A stretch of DNA of 64,000 bases from CAXXOK01 sp963664595 (lineage in GTDB: Bacteria; Bacillota; Clostridia; Christensenellales; Aristaeellaceae), in contig CAXXOK010000002.1 in the NCBI GenBank assembly GCA_963664595.2, forward strand, positions 372,001 through 436,000, written 5' to 3'. The stretch's first letter is position 1; the number at the start of each line of letters is the position of its first letter. The notes under the pieces are model-generated. The model was not told where the DNA came from. It saw only the letters and a list, made by a program, of their open reading frames with translations, and searched no databases. The position numbers and the translations under genes are program-made. Shown here piece by piece: positions 16,929 to 25,413 of the stretch.

Positions 16929-18587
16929 ATGAGCGAATTACCAGAGACGATTGAAATTACCCTGTCCGGCAGGACGGCGGAATTTCCCGCGGGCACAACG
17001 CCGCTGGATGTCATCCACCGTCTGATGCCCGCCCTTGCCGATGCCGCGCTGTGCGTGATGTGCGGCGGGGAAAGCCTTGCCCTGAACGAGCCTCTGTACC
17101 GGAATTGCACCCTGAAACCCTTAACCTACCGCAGCGAGGAAGGCCGCCGTGTATACGAGCGTTCCCTGCGGTTTTTATTTCTGCTGGCCATGCACCGCCT
17201 GTTTCCCGGCCGGCGCGTGCGGATTTTGAATTCCATCGGCTACGGCGTATACCTGCGCACCATTGACGATGATATGGATCAGGCCATGGTGCAGGCGCTG
17301 GAGGAGGAAATGCACCGCCTGGTGCGGGAGGACATCCCCTTTGAAAAGGAGATGTGGACCACCGGGCAGGCCATCCAGTATTTCAACGCCATGCCGGACA
17401 AGGCGGATGTACTCGCCTACCGCCCCTCCACCACCATCCCGATGTACAGGCTGATGGACATCCATGAGTACTTTTACGGCATCATGGTACCGTCCACCCG
17501 GTACATCCGCGTCTTTTCACTGCGGCCGCATTTTCCGGGGCTGGTGGTGCGCATGCCCGCCCCGTCCGATCCCACGGTGCCCGCGCCCTATCTGTCGCGG
17601 CGTAAGCACCTGCGTACCTTTGCCGAGTCCCAGGAGTGGAGCCGCATCCTCGGCGTGAGCAATATCCCCGATGTAAACCATTTGATTGAAGAAAACCGCA
17701 TGCGGGAGTTCATCCGCGTCAACGAAGCGCTTCAGGATAAATCCATCGCGTCCATCGCCGACCAGATCGTGGATACCGGCGCGCAGATCGTGCTGGTATT
17801 CGGCCCCTCCTCCAGCGGCAAAACCACGTTCGCCCACCGGCTGGCCGTGCACCTGCAGGTGCTGGGCAAGCACCCGCACGTGCTGTCGATGGATAATTTC
17901 TACCTGCCCCACGCCAACGTACCCACGGACCAGTACGGCAAGCCCGATCTGGAAAACGTGCGGGCGCTGGATATCCCCCTGCTGCGGGACCGCATTGAAC
18001 AGCTGCTGTCGGGTGAAACGGTGCTCATGCCGACATTCGATTTTAAAAATGCGAAGCGCACCATGAGCGACAATCCCATGCGGCTTCTGGGGCGCGGCCC
18101 GCTGATTATCGAGGGCATTCACGCGCTCAACGATCTGGTCACCGAGCAGCTGCCCGAGCAGCTGGTGTTCGGCATCTATGTGTCCGCGCTGCACTGTGTG
18201 AACCTGGATAACCACAACCGCATCCGCACCACGGATGTGCGGCTGCTGCGGCGCATTGTGCGCGACGCGGCCTACCGCGGCATGGACGCCGAAAAAACCA
18301 TTTCCATGTGGCCCAGCGTGCGCGCGGGCGAGGAACGTTGGATTTTCCCCAATCAGGAGAAAGCGGACGTGATGTTCAACACCTCGCTGCAATACGAGCT
18401 GCCCGTGCTCAGGACCGTGGGCTGGGATCTGCTGTCCGCCATTCCTGAAACCTCTCCCGCGCATCTGACGGCGCACCGGATTTTAAAGTTTCTGCAATAT
18501 TTTCTGCCCGCGTCCGACGATATGATCAAGGAGATTCCGCCGCAGAGCATCCTCAGGGAGTTCATCGGCGAAAGCGCATTCCGATAA
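16929..18587 (+). CDS. Nucleoside kinase (uridine kinase-like) with N-terminal TGS domain
   Basis: A 552-residue three-part protein. Residues 1-65 form a TGS domain (TIEITLSGRTAEFPAGTTPLDV). Residues about 70-250 resemble the second additional domain of threonyl-tRNA synthetase. The C-terminal part is a P-loop kinase with Walker A GPSSSGKTTFAHRL (about 292) and a MDNFY motif typical of uridine kinases. The composite 'TGS + ThrRS SAD + Udk' is known in Bacillota and is annotated as nucleoside kinase; it probably phosphorylates uridine or cytidine using NTP, and the synthetase-derived part is not expected to aminoacylate. The ATG at 16929 was chosen because it begins just before the TGS strand. 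Confidence 0.88.
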   Translation: MSELPETIEITLSGRTAEFPAGTTPLDVIHRLMPALADAALCVMCGGESLALNEPLYRNCTLKPLTYRSEEGRRVYERSLRFLFLLAMHRLFPGRRVRILNSIGYGVYLRTIDDDMDQAMVQALEEEMHRLVREDIPFEKEMWTTGQAIQYFNAMPDKADVLAYRPSTTIPMYRLMDIHEYFYGIMVPSTRYIRVFSLRPHFPGLVVRMPAPSDPTVPAPYLSRRKHLRTFAESQEWSRILGVSNIPDVNHLIEENRMREFIRVNEALQDKSIASIADQIVDTGAQIVLVFGPSSSGKTTFAHRLAVHLQVLGKHPHVLSMDNFYLPHANVPTDQYGKPDLENVRALDIPLLRDRIEQLLSGETVLMPTFDFKNAKRTMSDNPMRLLGRGPLIIEGIHALNDLVTEQLPEQLVFGIYVSALHCVNLDNHNRIRTTDVRLLRRIVRDAAYRGMDAEKTISMWPSVRAGEERWIFPNQEKADVMFNTSLQYELPVLRTVGWDLLSAIPETSPAHLTAHRILKFLQYFLPASDDMIKEIPPQSILREFIGESAFR

Positions 18588-18609
18588 TCAATGGAGAAGG
18601 AGGCACCTC

Positions 18610-20355
18610 ATGAAACGCATCACACAGCTTACGCTTGCCGTCCTGGCACTGTTCCTTTTCATGGCCCCGGCAGCCGCGGAGGAATGGATTCCCGTAGCCG
18701 CGGAAACGACCGTGGATGAGACGCCGATATGGAACGAGCCGGATTCCCCGCTGCTCGCCATGGCGCGCGCCGACGGACTGATCTATCTGGAAGATATCGA
18801 CGCCCCCCTGCAGGAATTTCTGCAAACGCGCGCCCGCTGCATCTTCACATCCCTGCGGCCGTCCCAGCTGATGACGCGCCTGGCCTGGATTACCGAAGTG
18901 GACCTGAGCGAATACGAGGGAACGCTTACGGACGTTCGCTGGCTGTGGATGTTCGGCGATCTGACCAAGCTCTCGCTCACGGATGCCACCCTGACCGACC
19001 TGGACGTGATCGGCGAGTTTACAGCGCTGGAAGAGCTGACGCTGCTCAACTGCGGCGTGTTCGACCTGGCTCCGCTGCAAAACTGCGAGTCCCTCGAAGC
19101 CCTTACGCTGGGCTGGGAAGACGAATACACCGCGGCCTCCGGCACATTCGATCTTGCGCCGCTCACCAAGCTTAAAAAGCTGAACACCTTCGCCCTGTAC
19201 GGAGCGGGCATTGTGTCGCTGGAGCCGCTGACCTCGGTATACAAGCGGGTGAAGGTGCTTACGCTTTCGGATACCGCCATTGACGATTATTCGCTGATGA
19301 AGAAATTCACCAACCTGACCGGCCTGACGCTGGACCTGCTCCACAGCACCACGGTAGCGGACATCCTGCTTACCTGCAATAAGGCCATTAAATCGCTGAC
19401 CCTGAGCCAGATCATTTTTGACGACGGGGTGCAGGAGGCTACCCGGCGCTTTAAGAGCCTCACCGATTATACACTGAGCGACTGCGACGCATCCAACCCC
19501 CTGTTTTACGAGGATCTCGTTTCATCCTCCCGCCTTGTAATGGAAAGCATTGCCGTGGGCGATGGCACCTCCATCGGCGAAGTATACGCCGATAAAAACA
19601 CCATGGTGCTCAAGGACACACCCGAGCCTGTGATGCTCTCCCTGCTGGCCGACCGCAGCCCGCAGCTGATTACCCTGATCATAGAACTGTCCTCGTTATC
19701 TGAGGACATGAGCAACGTCCTCAAGCAGAAGACCTCGCTCAACAATATGATCATCATCCTGAAGGCCGATCTCGATTTAACCAGCGACATGTGGAAACGG
19801 ATTTCCGGCATCCGCGATATGACCCTTACCTCGGAGGGCAAAACGGTGCTTTCCACCGAGTTTTTAAGCCTGCTCCCCAACCTGAACACGCTCACGCTTT
19901 CGGGCGTGGTGGTGGAAAGCATATCCGGCTTCGACTATGCTACAGGACTTACGCAGCTCAACGTGTACGGCTGCCGCATCAGCGACTGGAGTTTCTTGAA
20001 GGGGCTGCAAAAGATCGAAACGCTGAAAATTTACGCGTCACAGTTTGCGGACGCCGATATGCCCCTGCTTGCGCAGCTGCGCAGGCTGGACGATCTGCGC
20101 CTGGACGGCAACGAGATTACCGATATCTCCGCGCTGGTCCAATCGAGCACCATCCGCAAGCTGGATATTCTGGACAACCCGATTGAGGATTACACCCCGC
20201 TGCTGAAAATGACCGCGCTGCGCACGGTGTTTCTGGATCAGGGCGGCATCATCACCGGCAACCGCGTCATCGCACGCTCCATGTATATCGATAACGTGGA
20301 CTATCAGGCCATTGAACAGGCGGCGTTCGGCGGTGCGGCAGAAACCGCCGAATAG
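18610..20355 (+). CDS. Secreted leucine-rich-repeat protein
   Basis: GAAGGAGG precedes the ATG. A signal peptide (residues 1-23, LTLAVLALFLFMAPAAAEE) is followed by about 550 residues of irregular leucine-rich repeats, such as LTKLSLTDATLTDLDVIGEF, LEALTLGWED, LNTLTLSGVVVESISGF and LDDLRLDGNEITDISALVQ. Spacing of 20-24 residues fits the internalin-like bacterial class. There is no LPXTG signal, cell-wall repeat or C-terminal anchor, so it is probably released or loosely bound. LRR proteins mediate binding; no partner can be named. It is the last gene of the run starting at 15926, 22 bp after the kinase. Confidence 0.8.
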   Translation: MKRITQLTLAVLALFLFMAPAAAEEWIPVAAETTVDETPIWNEPDSPLLAMARADGLIYLEDIDAPLQEFLQTRARCIFTSLRPSQLMTRLAWITEVDLSEYEGTLTDVRWLWMFGDLTKLSLTDATLTDLDVIGEFTALEELTLLNCGVFDLAPLQNCESLEALTLGWEDEYTAASGTFDLAPLTKLKKLNTFALYGAGIVSLEPLTSVYKRVKVLTLSDTAIDDYSLMKKFTNLTGLTLDLLHSTTVADILLTCNKAIKSLTLSQIIFDDGVQEATRRFKSLTDYTLSDCDASNPLFYEDLVSSSRLVMESIAVGDGTSIGEVYADKNTMVLKDTPEPVMLSLLADRSPQLITLIIELSSLSEDMSNVLKQKTSLNNMIIILKADLDLTSDMWKRISGIRDMTLTSEGKTVLSTEFLSLLPNLNTLTLSGVVVESISGFDYATGLTQLNVYGCRISDWSFLKGLQKIETLKIYASQFADADMPLLAQLRRLDDLRLDGNEITDISALVQSSTIRKLDILDNPIEDYTPLLKMTALRTVFLDQGGIITGNRVIARSMYIDNVDYQAIEQAAFGGAAETAE

Positions 20356-20403
20356 CGGACGGCGATGCTGCCAATCAAGAGAAGCAGAAGGATATAAAAC
20401 GAC

Positions 20404-20817
20404 ATGAATAAGGATTTGAAGCTGAAGCTGTACGCCTTTACGATCGATTGTGTGGATCCTCAGGCGCTGGGCCAATTCTACGCGGCGCTGCTGGGGTGGG
20501 AAACCGGTTCCGCCGATGGGGAGTACGTATGGGTATACCCGCCGGGCACGCAGCAGGGAGAGTATCCCTGCATCATGCTTCAGCAAAACCCGGATTACAC
20601 ACCGCCCGTATGGCCGGATGAGCCGCAGGCACAGCAGCAGATGGCGCATCTGGATATCGCGGTCAATGATCTGGACAAGGCCATCCGGCACGCGCTGGAC
20701 TGCGGCGCGGCCGTGGCCGGGACGCAGTTTTCCCAGGACTGGAATGTGATGTTCGATCCCGCCGGGCACCCCTTCTGCCTGTGTCCGATCCAGCACATTT
20801 TCCCTGCCGAGGCATAA
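20404..20817 (+). CDS. VOC-family protein (glyoxalase fold)
   Basis: A 137-residue single-unit vicinal oxygen chelate protein: KLKLYAFTIDCVDPQALGQFYAALLGWE (first beta-alpha-beta) and QMAHLDIAVNDLDKAIRHALDCGA (second), ending FDPAGHPFCLCP. The last pattern is the usual C-terminal VOC metal/substrate region. AGAAGGA precedes the start. Members include fosfomycin thiol transferases, glyoxalases and many uncharacterised proteins; the substrate is not determinable. Two dispersed repeats follow in the same orientation. Confidence 0.85.
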   Translation: MNKDLKLKLYAFTIDCVDPQALGQFYAALLGWETGSADGEYVWVYPPGTQQGEYPCIMLQQNPDYTPPVWPDEPQAQQQMAHLDIAVNDLDKAIRHALDCGAAVAGTQFSQDWNVMFDPAGHPFCLCPIQHIFPAEA

Positions 20818-20862
20818 TGCAAGCCTCACCAGCCCAAACACCCTTGTAAAAGGTAAAAGGAA

Positions 20863-21022
20863 GGGTCCAGGGCCGATGGCCCTGGTCAGGGTGCAGGGGT
20901 GAAGCCCCTGCCGGGGAACGGGGCGGAGCTCCAAAGCCCCGTATAACACCTCTGCCAAAGCGAGCGAACAGCGCCGCAGGCGCTATCAAGCGAGCGGCGA
21001 TCACAGCCCCAAAGTGGTTATA
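20863..21022 (+). repeat. Dispersed structured repeat, copy 3
   Basis: Starts GGGTCCAGGGCCGATGGC, with CAGGGG-TGAAG-CCCCTG, GGGGC-GGA-GCTCC and GCGCC-GCA-GGCGC hairpins, GCGAGCGGCGATCACAGCCC and a terminal GGTTATA box. It is 45 bp after the VOC gene stop, same orientation. Confidence 0.85.
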
Positions 21023-21048
21023 GCGTAAGCTGACACCCGGATAAGGAA

Positions 21049-21210
21049 GGCTCCAGGGCCGATGGCCCTGGTCAGGGTGAAGGAGTGAAACCCCTGCCGG
21101 GGACCGGGGCGGAGCCTCAAAGCCCCGTATAACACCATCCTGCCAGAGCGAGCGAACAACGCCGAAGGCGCTATCAAGCGAGCGGCGACCACAGCCCGCA
21201 GCGTTCATAC
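21049..21210 (+). repeat. Dispersed structured repeat, copy 4
   Basis: A direct tandem neighbour of copy 3, separated by the fragment GACACCCGGATAAGG. Very similar hairpin set; the opening GGGTCC has become GGCTCC. It is followed within a few bases by the 20-bp perfect hairpin at 21214-21260. Confidence 0.85.
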
Positions 21211-21213
21211 CAG

Positions 21214-21260
21214 GCAAACACCAACACCCGGCCTTTTGGGGGCCGGGTGTTGGTGTTTGC
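21214..21260. terminator. 20-bp perfect hairpin between convergent genes
   Basis: GCAAACACCAACACCCGGCC (21214-21233) pairs without mismatch with 21241-21260 around a 7-nt loop (TTTTGGG). No long T-tract follows. It lies between the VOC gene (+) and the small secreted protein (-), so it probably acts on both transcripts. Confidence 0.65.
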
Positions 21261-21315
21261 ATTGCTTTGTCCGGGGTTCGGTCTGCCTTAGTTAATCCTG
21301 TTTGCTAAGCCTTTC

Positions 21316-21705
21316 TTAGTTCCAGCGGGCGCTTCCGCGGCCGCCGCGGCTGCCCACGGCGCTGTTGTTCCGGTTCACGGTCTGGGTTTCCTGGGCCACG
21401 GCCGCGCCGCCCCGCATCATGCCGCTGCCGGCGGCAGCGTACTGGTGCAGCGCTTCGCCGTCATTGCCAAGGCCGGTGCCTTCGGCGGTGCAGTCGCAGT
21501 CTTCTTCGTCACAATACTCCGGGTCCTGCAGGCGGACGCCGCGTACGGCGGTGGCAGGATCAACGGTCTGGGTGGAGCGGCCGTGCATAAAGCCGGTGCC
21601 GTCCAGGGGCTGGAGCGCGGTTTCGGTTTCCGCCAGAGCGAACACGGGGATGGTTACCGCCAGTACCAACGCGGCGATCAGGATCAAAGTGGATTTACGT
21701 TTCAT
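21316..21705 (-). CDS. Small secreted protein with acidic cysteine cluster, unknown function
   Basis: A 129-residue protein with a clear signal peptide (KRKSTLILIAALVLAVTIPVFALA, cleavage before ETE) and GAAGGG upstream. The mature part is low in hydrophobicity. It contains a short acidic cysteine cluster, YCDEEDCDC (about residues 64-72), which could bind metal or form disulfides, and ends in a glycine/arginine/serine-rich tail (SRGGRGSARWN). No family was recognised. It stands alone among repeats: dispersed copies 3 and 4 lie on its 3' side and copies 5 and 6 beyond its 5' side. Confidence 0.6.
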   Translation of the reverse strand: MKRKSTLILIAALVLAVTIPVFALAETETALQPLDGTGFMHGRSTQTVDPATAVRGVRLQDPEYCDEEDCDCTAEGTGLGNDGEALHQYAAAGSGMMRGGAAVAQETQTVNRNNSAVGSRGGRGSARWN

Positions 21706-21992
21706 GGATTTACCCTTCTTTCAAATGTTGCTGCGCAATTCCTTGCTGCAACTGTATTATCCGCAAAGGGTGTGGCAAAAGTGTGTCGATTGCCGCAACA
21801 GACTGTGGAATCTGCGGATATCCCGGCTGAACGCAGATTTGCCCTATCCAAAGCCCGGTGCCAGACGGCAGACACCCATTCCAATGGGACACTTTGCAGA
21901 CAAGCGCAAGACCAGCATGCTAAAGCCGTCAATGCCCTGTTGCTATGTCTGGGTTGACTGCATTTTACGAACGGCGCAAATTAGGCTTAACA

Positions 21993-22025
21993 GCAAACAC
22001 CCGGATTATCAATCCGGGTGTTTGC
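21993..22025. terminator. 15-bp perfect hairpin linked to repeat copy 5
   Basis: GCAAACACCCGGATT (21993-22007) pairs with AATCCGGGTGTTTGC (22011-22025). The same GCAAACACC...GGTGTTTGC ends appear in the hairpin at 21214-21260, and a decayed version lies at 22211-22243 next to copy 6. The 21706-21990 stretch before it has no recognised feature. Confidence 0.55.
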
Positions 22026-22047
22026 GCATTTCATTATTAAATTCCTT

Positions 22048-22196
22048 GGGGTCGTTATCGCCGCTCGCTTCATAGCGCCTACGGCGCTGTTCGCTCGCTT
22101 ACCCCTTTGTTGTTACGCAAGCCTTTGGGGTTCCACCCCAATCCCCGGCAGGGGTTTCACCCCTGCACCCTGACCAGGGCTTTCAGCCCTGGACCC
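22048..22196 (-). repeat. Dispersed structured repeat, copy 5
   Basis: Read on the minus strand it begins GGGTCCAGGGCTGAAAGCCC and shows CAGGGG-TGAAA-CCCCTG, GGGGT-GGA-ACCCC, GCGCC-GTA-GGCGC and GCGAGCGGCGATAACGACCC. It is part of a tandem duplication with period about 219 bp (copy 6). Confidence 0.85.
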
Positions 22197-22265
22197 TTCT
22201 TTTTTGATAGCCAGACACCCGGACTATCTGGCCGGGTGTTTGCGCATTTCATTATTAAATTCCTT

Positions 22266-22416
22266 GGGGTCGTTATCGCCGCTCGCTTCATAGCGCCTGC
22301 GGCGCTGTTCGCTCGCTCTGGCAGGATGGTGTTATACGGGCCTTTGGGGTTCCACCCCAATCCCCGGGCAAGGGTTTCACCCCTGCACCCTGACCAGGAC
22401 TTTCAGCCCTGGACCC
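22266..22416 (-). repeat. Dispersed structured repeat, copy 6
   Basis: A tandem duplicate of copy 5 including about 50 bp of flanking sequence (CCGGGTGTTTGCGCATTTC is found at both 22014 and 22232). It begins 25 bp after the DMT transporter stop, in that gene's orientation. Confidence 0.85.
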
Positions 22417-22441
22417 TTCTTTTTATTGGTTTGACAAACAG

Positions 22442-23386
22442 CTAAACCGCGGCGGTTTCCGTTTCCGCAAGGGTTTTCGCCTTCCTCGGCGGCAGCTGTG
22501 CCAGCACAATGCCAACAAACATCAGCAGGCAGCCGATCAGCTCCCGGGGAGACAGGAGATCGCCCAGGAACACCCACTGCGCCAGCAGCGCAAACACGCT
22601 TTCCAGCGACATCAGCAGCGAGGCAATGGCGGGCGGAGCATCACGCTGGGCAATGATTTGCAGGGTATAGGCCACGGCGCAGCTGAACACCCCGGCATAC
22701 ACGATCGGAATCCAGCCCGCGAGGATATCACTGAGGCGCGGCTGCTCAAACAGCAGCGTCAGAATGATGAAAATGATATCCGCCACCAGGAATTGCAGGC
22801 AGCTCAGGCGCACACCGTCCATCTGGGGGGAGTAGTGCGCGATCAGCAAAATATGCGCGGTAAAGCAAAACGCGCAGATCAGTACCAGAATATCGCCCAA
22901 GCCAATGGTCAGCGTTTCGGTAACACACAGCAGAAACAGCCCCACCGTGCACAGCGCCACCGCGCCCCACACATACAGCCGCACGCGGTGTTTGAAAAAA
23001 ATGCCCGTCAGCGGCACCAGCACAATGTACAGCGCCGTCACAAACCCCGCCTTGCCTGCGGAGGTATACAAAAGCCCATTTTGCTGAAACGCGATCCCCG
23101 CTGCCAGCACCGTGCCGCACACGAGGCCGCCCGTGAGCAGCTTTCGTTTCTGGTCCTTGGTCATGGTTTTAAAGGTTTGCACCTCACGGTCCGGATTGCG
23201 CTTGAGGGCGATACGATCCAGCAGCTTGATGCAGGGCAGCAGCACCAGCACCGCCAGCGCCAGCCGGACGGCGTTGAAGGTGAACGGCCCCATGGCGTCC
23301 ATCGCTACATCCTGCGCCACAAAAGCTGTACCCCAGATCATGGCGGTGAGGAGCAGCAGTGAATTTGCCCGAAGTGTTTTCGTCAT
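22442..23386 (-). CDS. DMT-family (EamA) membrane transporter
   Basis: A 314-residue protein with ten predicted hydrophobic spans in two EamA halves. The first half begins LLLLTAMIWGTAFVAQD; the second contains GDILVLICAFCFTAHILLIAHYS. The inner helix 'QNGLLYTSAGKAGFVTALYIVLVPL' is characteristic of drug/metabolite exporters. The C-terminus is short and cytosolic. The substrate is unknown; amino acids, nucleosides and drugs are all handled by relatives. It is monocistronic, and its 3' side carries two dispersed repeats in the same orientation. Confidence 0.88.
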   Translation of the reverse strand: MTKTLRANSLLLLTAMIWGTAFVAQDVAMDAMGPFTFNAVRLALAVLVLLPCIKLLDRIALKRNPDREVQTFKTMTKDQKRKLLTGGLVCGTVLAAGIAFQQNGLLYTSAGKAGFVTALYIVLVPLTGIFFKHRVRLYVWGAVALCTVGLFLLCVTETLTIGLGDILVLICAFCFTAHILLIAHYSPQMDGVRLSCLQFLVADIIFIILTLLFEQPRLSDILAGWIPIVYAGVFSCAVAYTLQIIAQRDAPPAIASLLMSLESVFALLAQWVFLGDLLSPRELIGCLLMFVGIVLAQLPPRKAKTLAETETAAV

Positions 23387-23978
23387 AGTTCCTTTGCGAA
23401 ACGCGTTAAAAAAGCGGGGTTCGCTTTGCTTTCAATAGATTTTTGTGCTGAGGCCGGTACTATCCGGAGCCTCAGCAGGATAAGCCTTGGCAACGGCATG
23501 CTGATACGGATCTCCGCTTGATCTTGCAAGAGCGCAACGTATATCATACGTACTGCGCATACCGAATGGAAGTGATGATGGCAGAACGTGCCCGGCGGCG
23601 AACCGGCTTTCTGTCAGGCGGGGTTTGTGAAGCCTGAAAGGAAGTCCGCCGCCCGACCAGCGCCTGAAATTGCCGCATAAGGAAGGCCGATAGGCCGACT
23701 GGCCACCGAGGTTTCGAAGAAACGAAGTGGCGTAGCTGCCACACGACGTTGACGCGGGGCCGCCGCAATAAGGCAATGCAGCGCGTTGCCGCAAGCCGCA
23801 ACGCTGCGTCGAAGGCACCGATGGGAAGCGCATGTCCGGTGAGCGCCCCGCAGGCAGGAGGTGATACGGAATAGGACGGCTGACAAGGAGCCATAGGGCA
23901 ATCTAACCGAGCGGACCTCGCGGACCCAAGCGGGCGGAAATACGCCGCTACCCGGCGCAAGCCTTCGTGATCGCTTCC
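23387..23978. repeat. Decayed repeat block left of rpiB
   Basis: No gene is supported in this 592-bp stretch. The section from about 23620 to 23730 (GGGTTTGTGAAGCCTGAAAG, GCCGCATAAGGAAGGCCGAT, CCACCGAGGTTTCGAAG) is recognisably the same as the core of the element at 24522-24640, in the same orientation. A segment near 23815-23845 (ATGGGAAGCGCATGTCCGGT) resembles 53247-53270. It looks like an old, diverged member of the foldback-element family. Confidence 0.6.
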
Positions 23979-24446
23979 CTACCGTTGATCATCCAGCTCG
24001 ATGATCTGGTTCACGCGGCGCTCGTGCCGCCCGGTTTTATCCACAAAATCGGACGTCAGAAAGGTGCGCACGATCATCTTGGCCAGCTCGCTGCCTACCA
24101 CACGCGCGCCCAGGGACAGCATGTTGGCCTTGTTATGCTCGCGGCTCATCTGGGCGGAATAAGGTTCGGAGCACATCACGCAGCGGATGCCATGCACCTT
24201 GTTGGCGATGATCCCGATACCCACACCCGTGCCGCACATCACAATGCCCAAATCGCATGCGCCGCTTGCCACGGCCTCGGCGGCCTGTTTGCCGTACACC
24301 GGGTAATCCACGCTGACGTGTGAAAACGTGCCGAAATCCTCATACTCCAGCCCCATTTCCTCCAGCACCTCAAGGACGGCCGGTTTTAAATCAATCCCCG
24401 TGTGGTCACAGCCAATAGCAATTTTCGGAGCCTTTTTCTCACTCAT
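23979..24446 (-). CDS. rpiB: Ribose 5-phosphate isomerase B
   Basis: The start at 24446 is supported by AAAGGAA upstream and by the conserved opening KIAIGCDHTGIDLK (residues 7-20). The protein has 155 residues, the normal length. The catalytic cysteine lies in GIVMCGTGVGIGIIANK (about 66-82) and the substrate loop in REHNKANMLSLGARV. It interconverts ribose-5-P and ribulose-5-P in the pentose phosphate pathway. It is bracketed by two related repeat elements in direct orientation (23620-23730 and 24467-24743) and sits just past trmD. Confidence 0.95.
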   Translation of the reverse strand: MSEKKAPKIAIGCDHTGIDLKPAVLEVLEEMGLEYEDFGTFSHVSVDYPVYGKQAAEAVASGACDLGIVMCGTGVGIGIIANKVHGIRCVMCSEPYSAQMSREHNKANMLSLGARVVGSELAKMIVRTFLTSDFVDKTGRHERRVNQIIELDDQR

Positions 24447-24466
24447 TGGATCGGTTCCTTTCACTC

Positions 24467-24743
24467 TTGGTAAACGATGAATCAATCGCTTGTGCGCTGC
24501 TGCGCTGGGTTTTCGTCGGGATAAATTTGTGAAACCCGAAAGGGAAGCCGTAACCCGGCCAGCACACGAGCTTGCCGCATAAGAGAGGCCAATAGGGCGG
24601 CTGCCACCGAAGTTTCAAAGAAAACAATGGCGTTGCTGCCTGGGGCAGCCGCAAGCAAGCAATGAAGCGTACAGCCGCGCCCGCTAAGGCGGGGCCGCCG
24701 AAAGCAGCAGGAGCGTGCAGGGAATTTGTTCATTGCTTACCTA
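24467..24743. mobile_element. Foldback MITE-like element A (with 120-bp inserted core)
   Basis: The left end TTGGTAAACGATGAAT (24467) and the right end TTGTTCATTGCTTACCTAA (24725-24743) are inverted copies of the family terminus CAGGTAARCGATGAAYAAAG. The interior (24522-24640) matches the block at 23620-23730. No transposase is encoded. The right terminus overlaps the end of trmD. Confidence 0.7.
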
Positions 24744-25413
24744 ACAGGTCGGGACGGCGTTCCTGTGTAATTCGCATCGCCTGCTCCCGCCGCCAGGCCT
24801 CAATCTCGGCATGGTTGCCGGACAGCAGTACCTCCGGCACCTCCAGCCCGCGAAACGTGCGCGGGCGGGTATACTGCGGATATTCAAGCATGCCGCCGGA
24901 AAAGCTTTCGTCCTGCGCGCTGGCCTCGCTGCCCAGCACCCCGGGCAGGTGGCGCGCCACAGCGTCGATCAGCGTAAGCGCGGGCAGCTCGCCGCCCGTA
25001 AGCACGAAATCGCCGATGGAGATTTCCTCATCCACCACAAGATCAATCGCACGTTGATCCACACCCTCGTAATGCCCGCAGAGGATGATGAGGTTGTCCT
25101 CCCGCTCCGCGATTTCCACCACCTTGGCCTGGGTCAGGGTTTGCCCGCGCGGGCTCATGTACAGGCACTTGCCGGTGTATCCCTTGCGCCGCAGATCCTC
25201 CACGGCGTCAACGATCGGCTGGGCGGTCATCACCATGCCCGCGCCGCCGCCGAAGGGATAATCGTCGGTATTCTTATGCTTGCGGTCGCTGTAGGGGCGG
25301 ATATCCACGGCCTCGACCCAAAGCAGGCCTTCCTCCCGCGCGCGGCCCAGAATGCTTTGCGACAGGATGCCCGAGAGCATGTCAGGAAAGATCGTCAGTA
25401 CGGCGATTTTCAT
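24730..25413 (-). CDS. trmD: tRNA (guanine37-N1)-methyltransferase
   Basis: A 227-residue SPOUT methyltransferase that makes m1G37 in tRNAs with a G36. Hallmarks: KIAVLTIFPDML opening, DYPFGGGAGMVM (about 52-63), LCGHYEGVDQR (about 111-121) and the SAM-binding trefoil knot residues ISIGDFVLTGGELPAL (about 131-146). The last codons GGT AAG CAA TGA are identical to the terminus of the foldback element, so the element provides the stop codon and the final Gly-Lys-Gln. It overlaps rimM by 32 bp. rplS, usually next, is not present. Confidence 0.95.
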   Translation of the reverse strand: MKIAVLTIFPDMLSGILSQSILGRAREEGLLWVEAVDIRPYSDRKHKNTDDYPFGGGAGMVMTAQPIVDAVEDLRRKGYTGKCLYMSPRGQTLTQAKVVEIAEREDNLIILCGHYEGVDQRAIDLVVDEEISIGDFVLTGGELPALTLIDAVARHLPGVLGSEASAQDESFSGGMLEYPQYTRPRTFRGLEVPEVLLSGNHAEIEAWRREQAMRITQERRPDLLGKQ

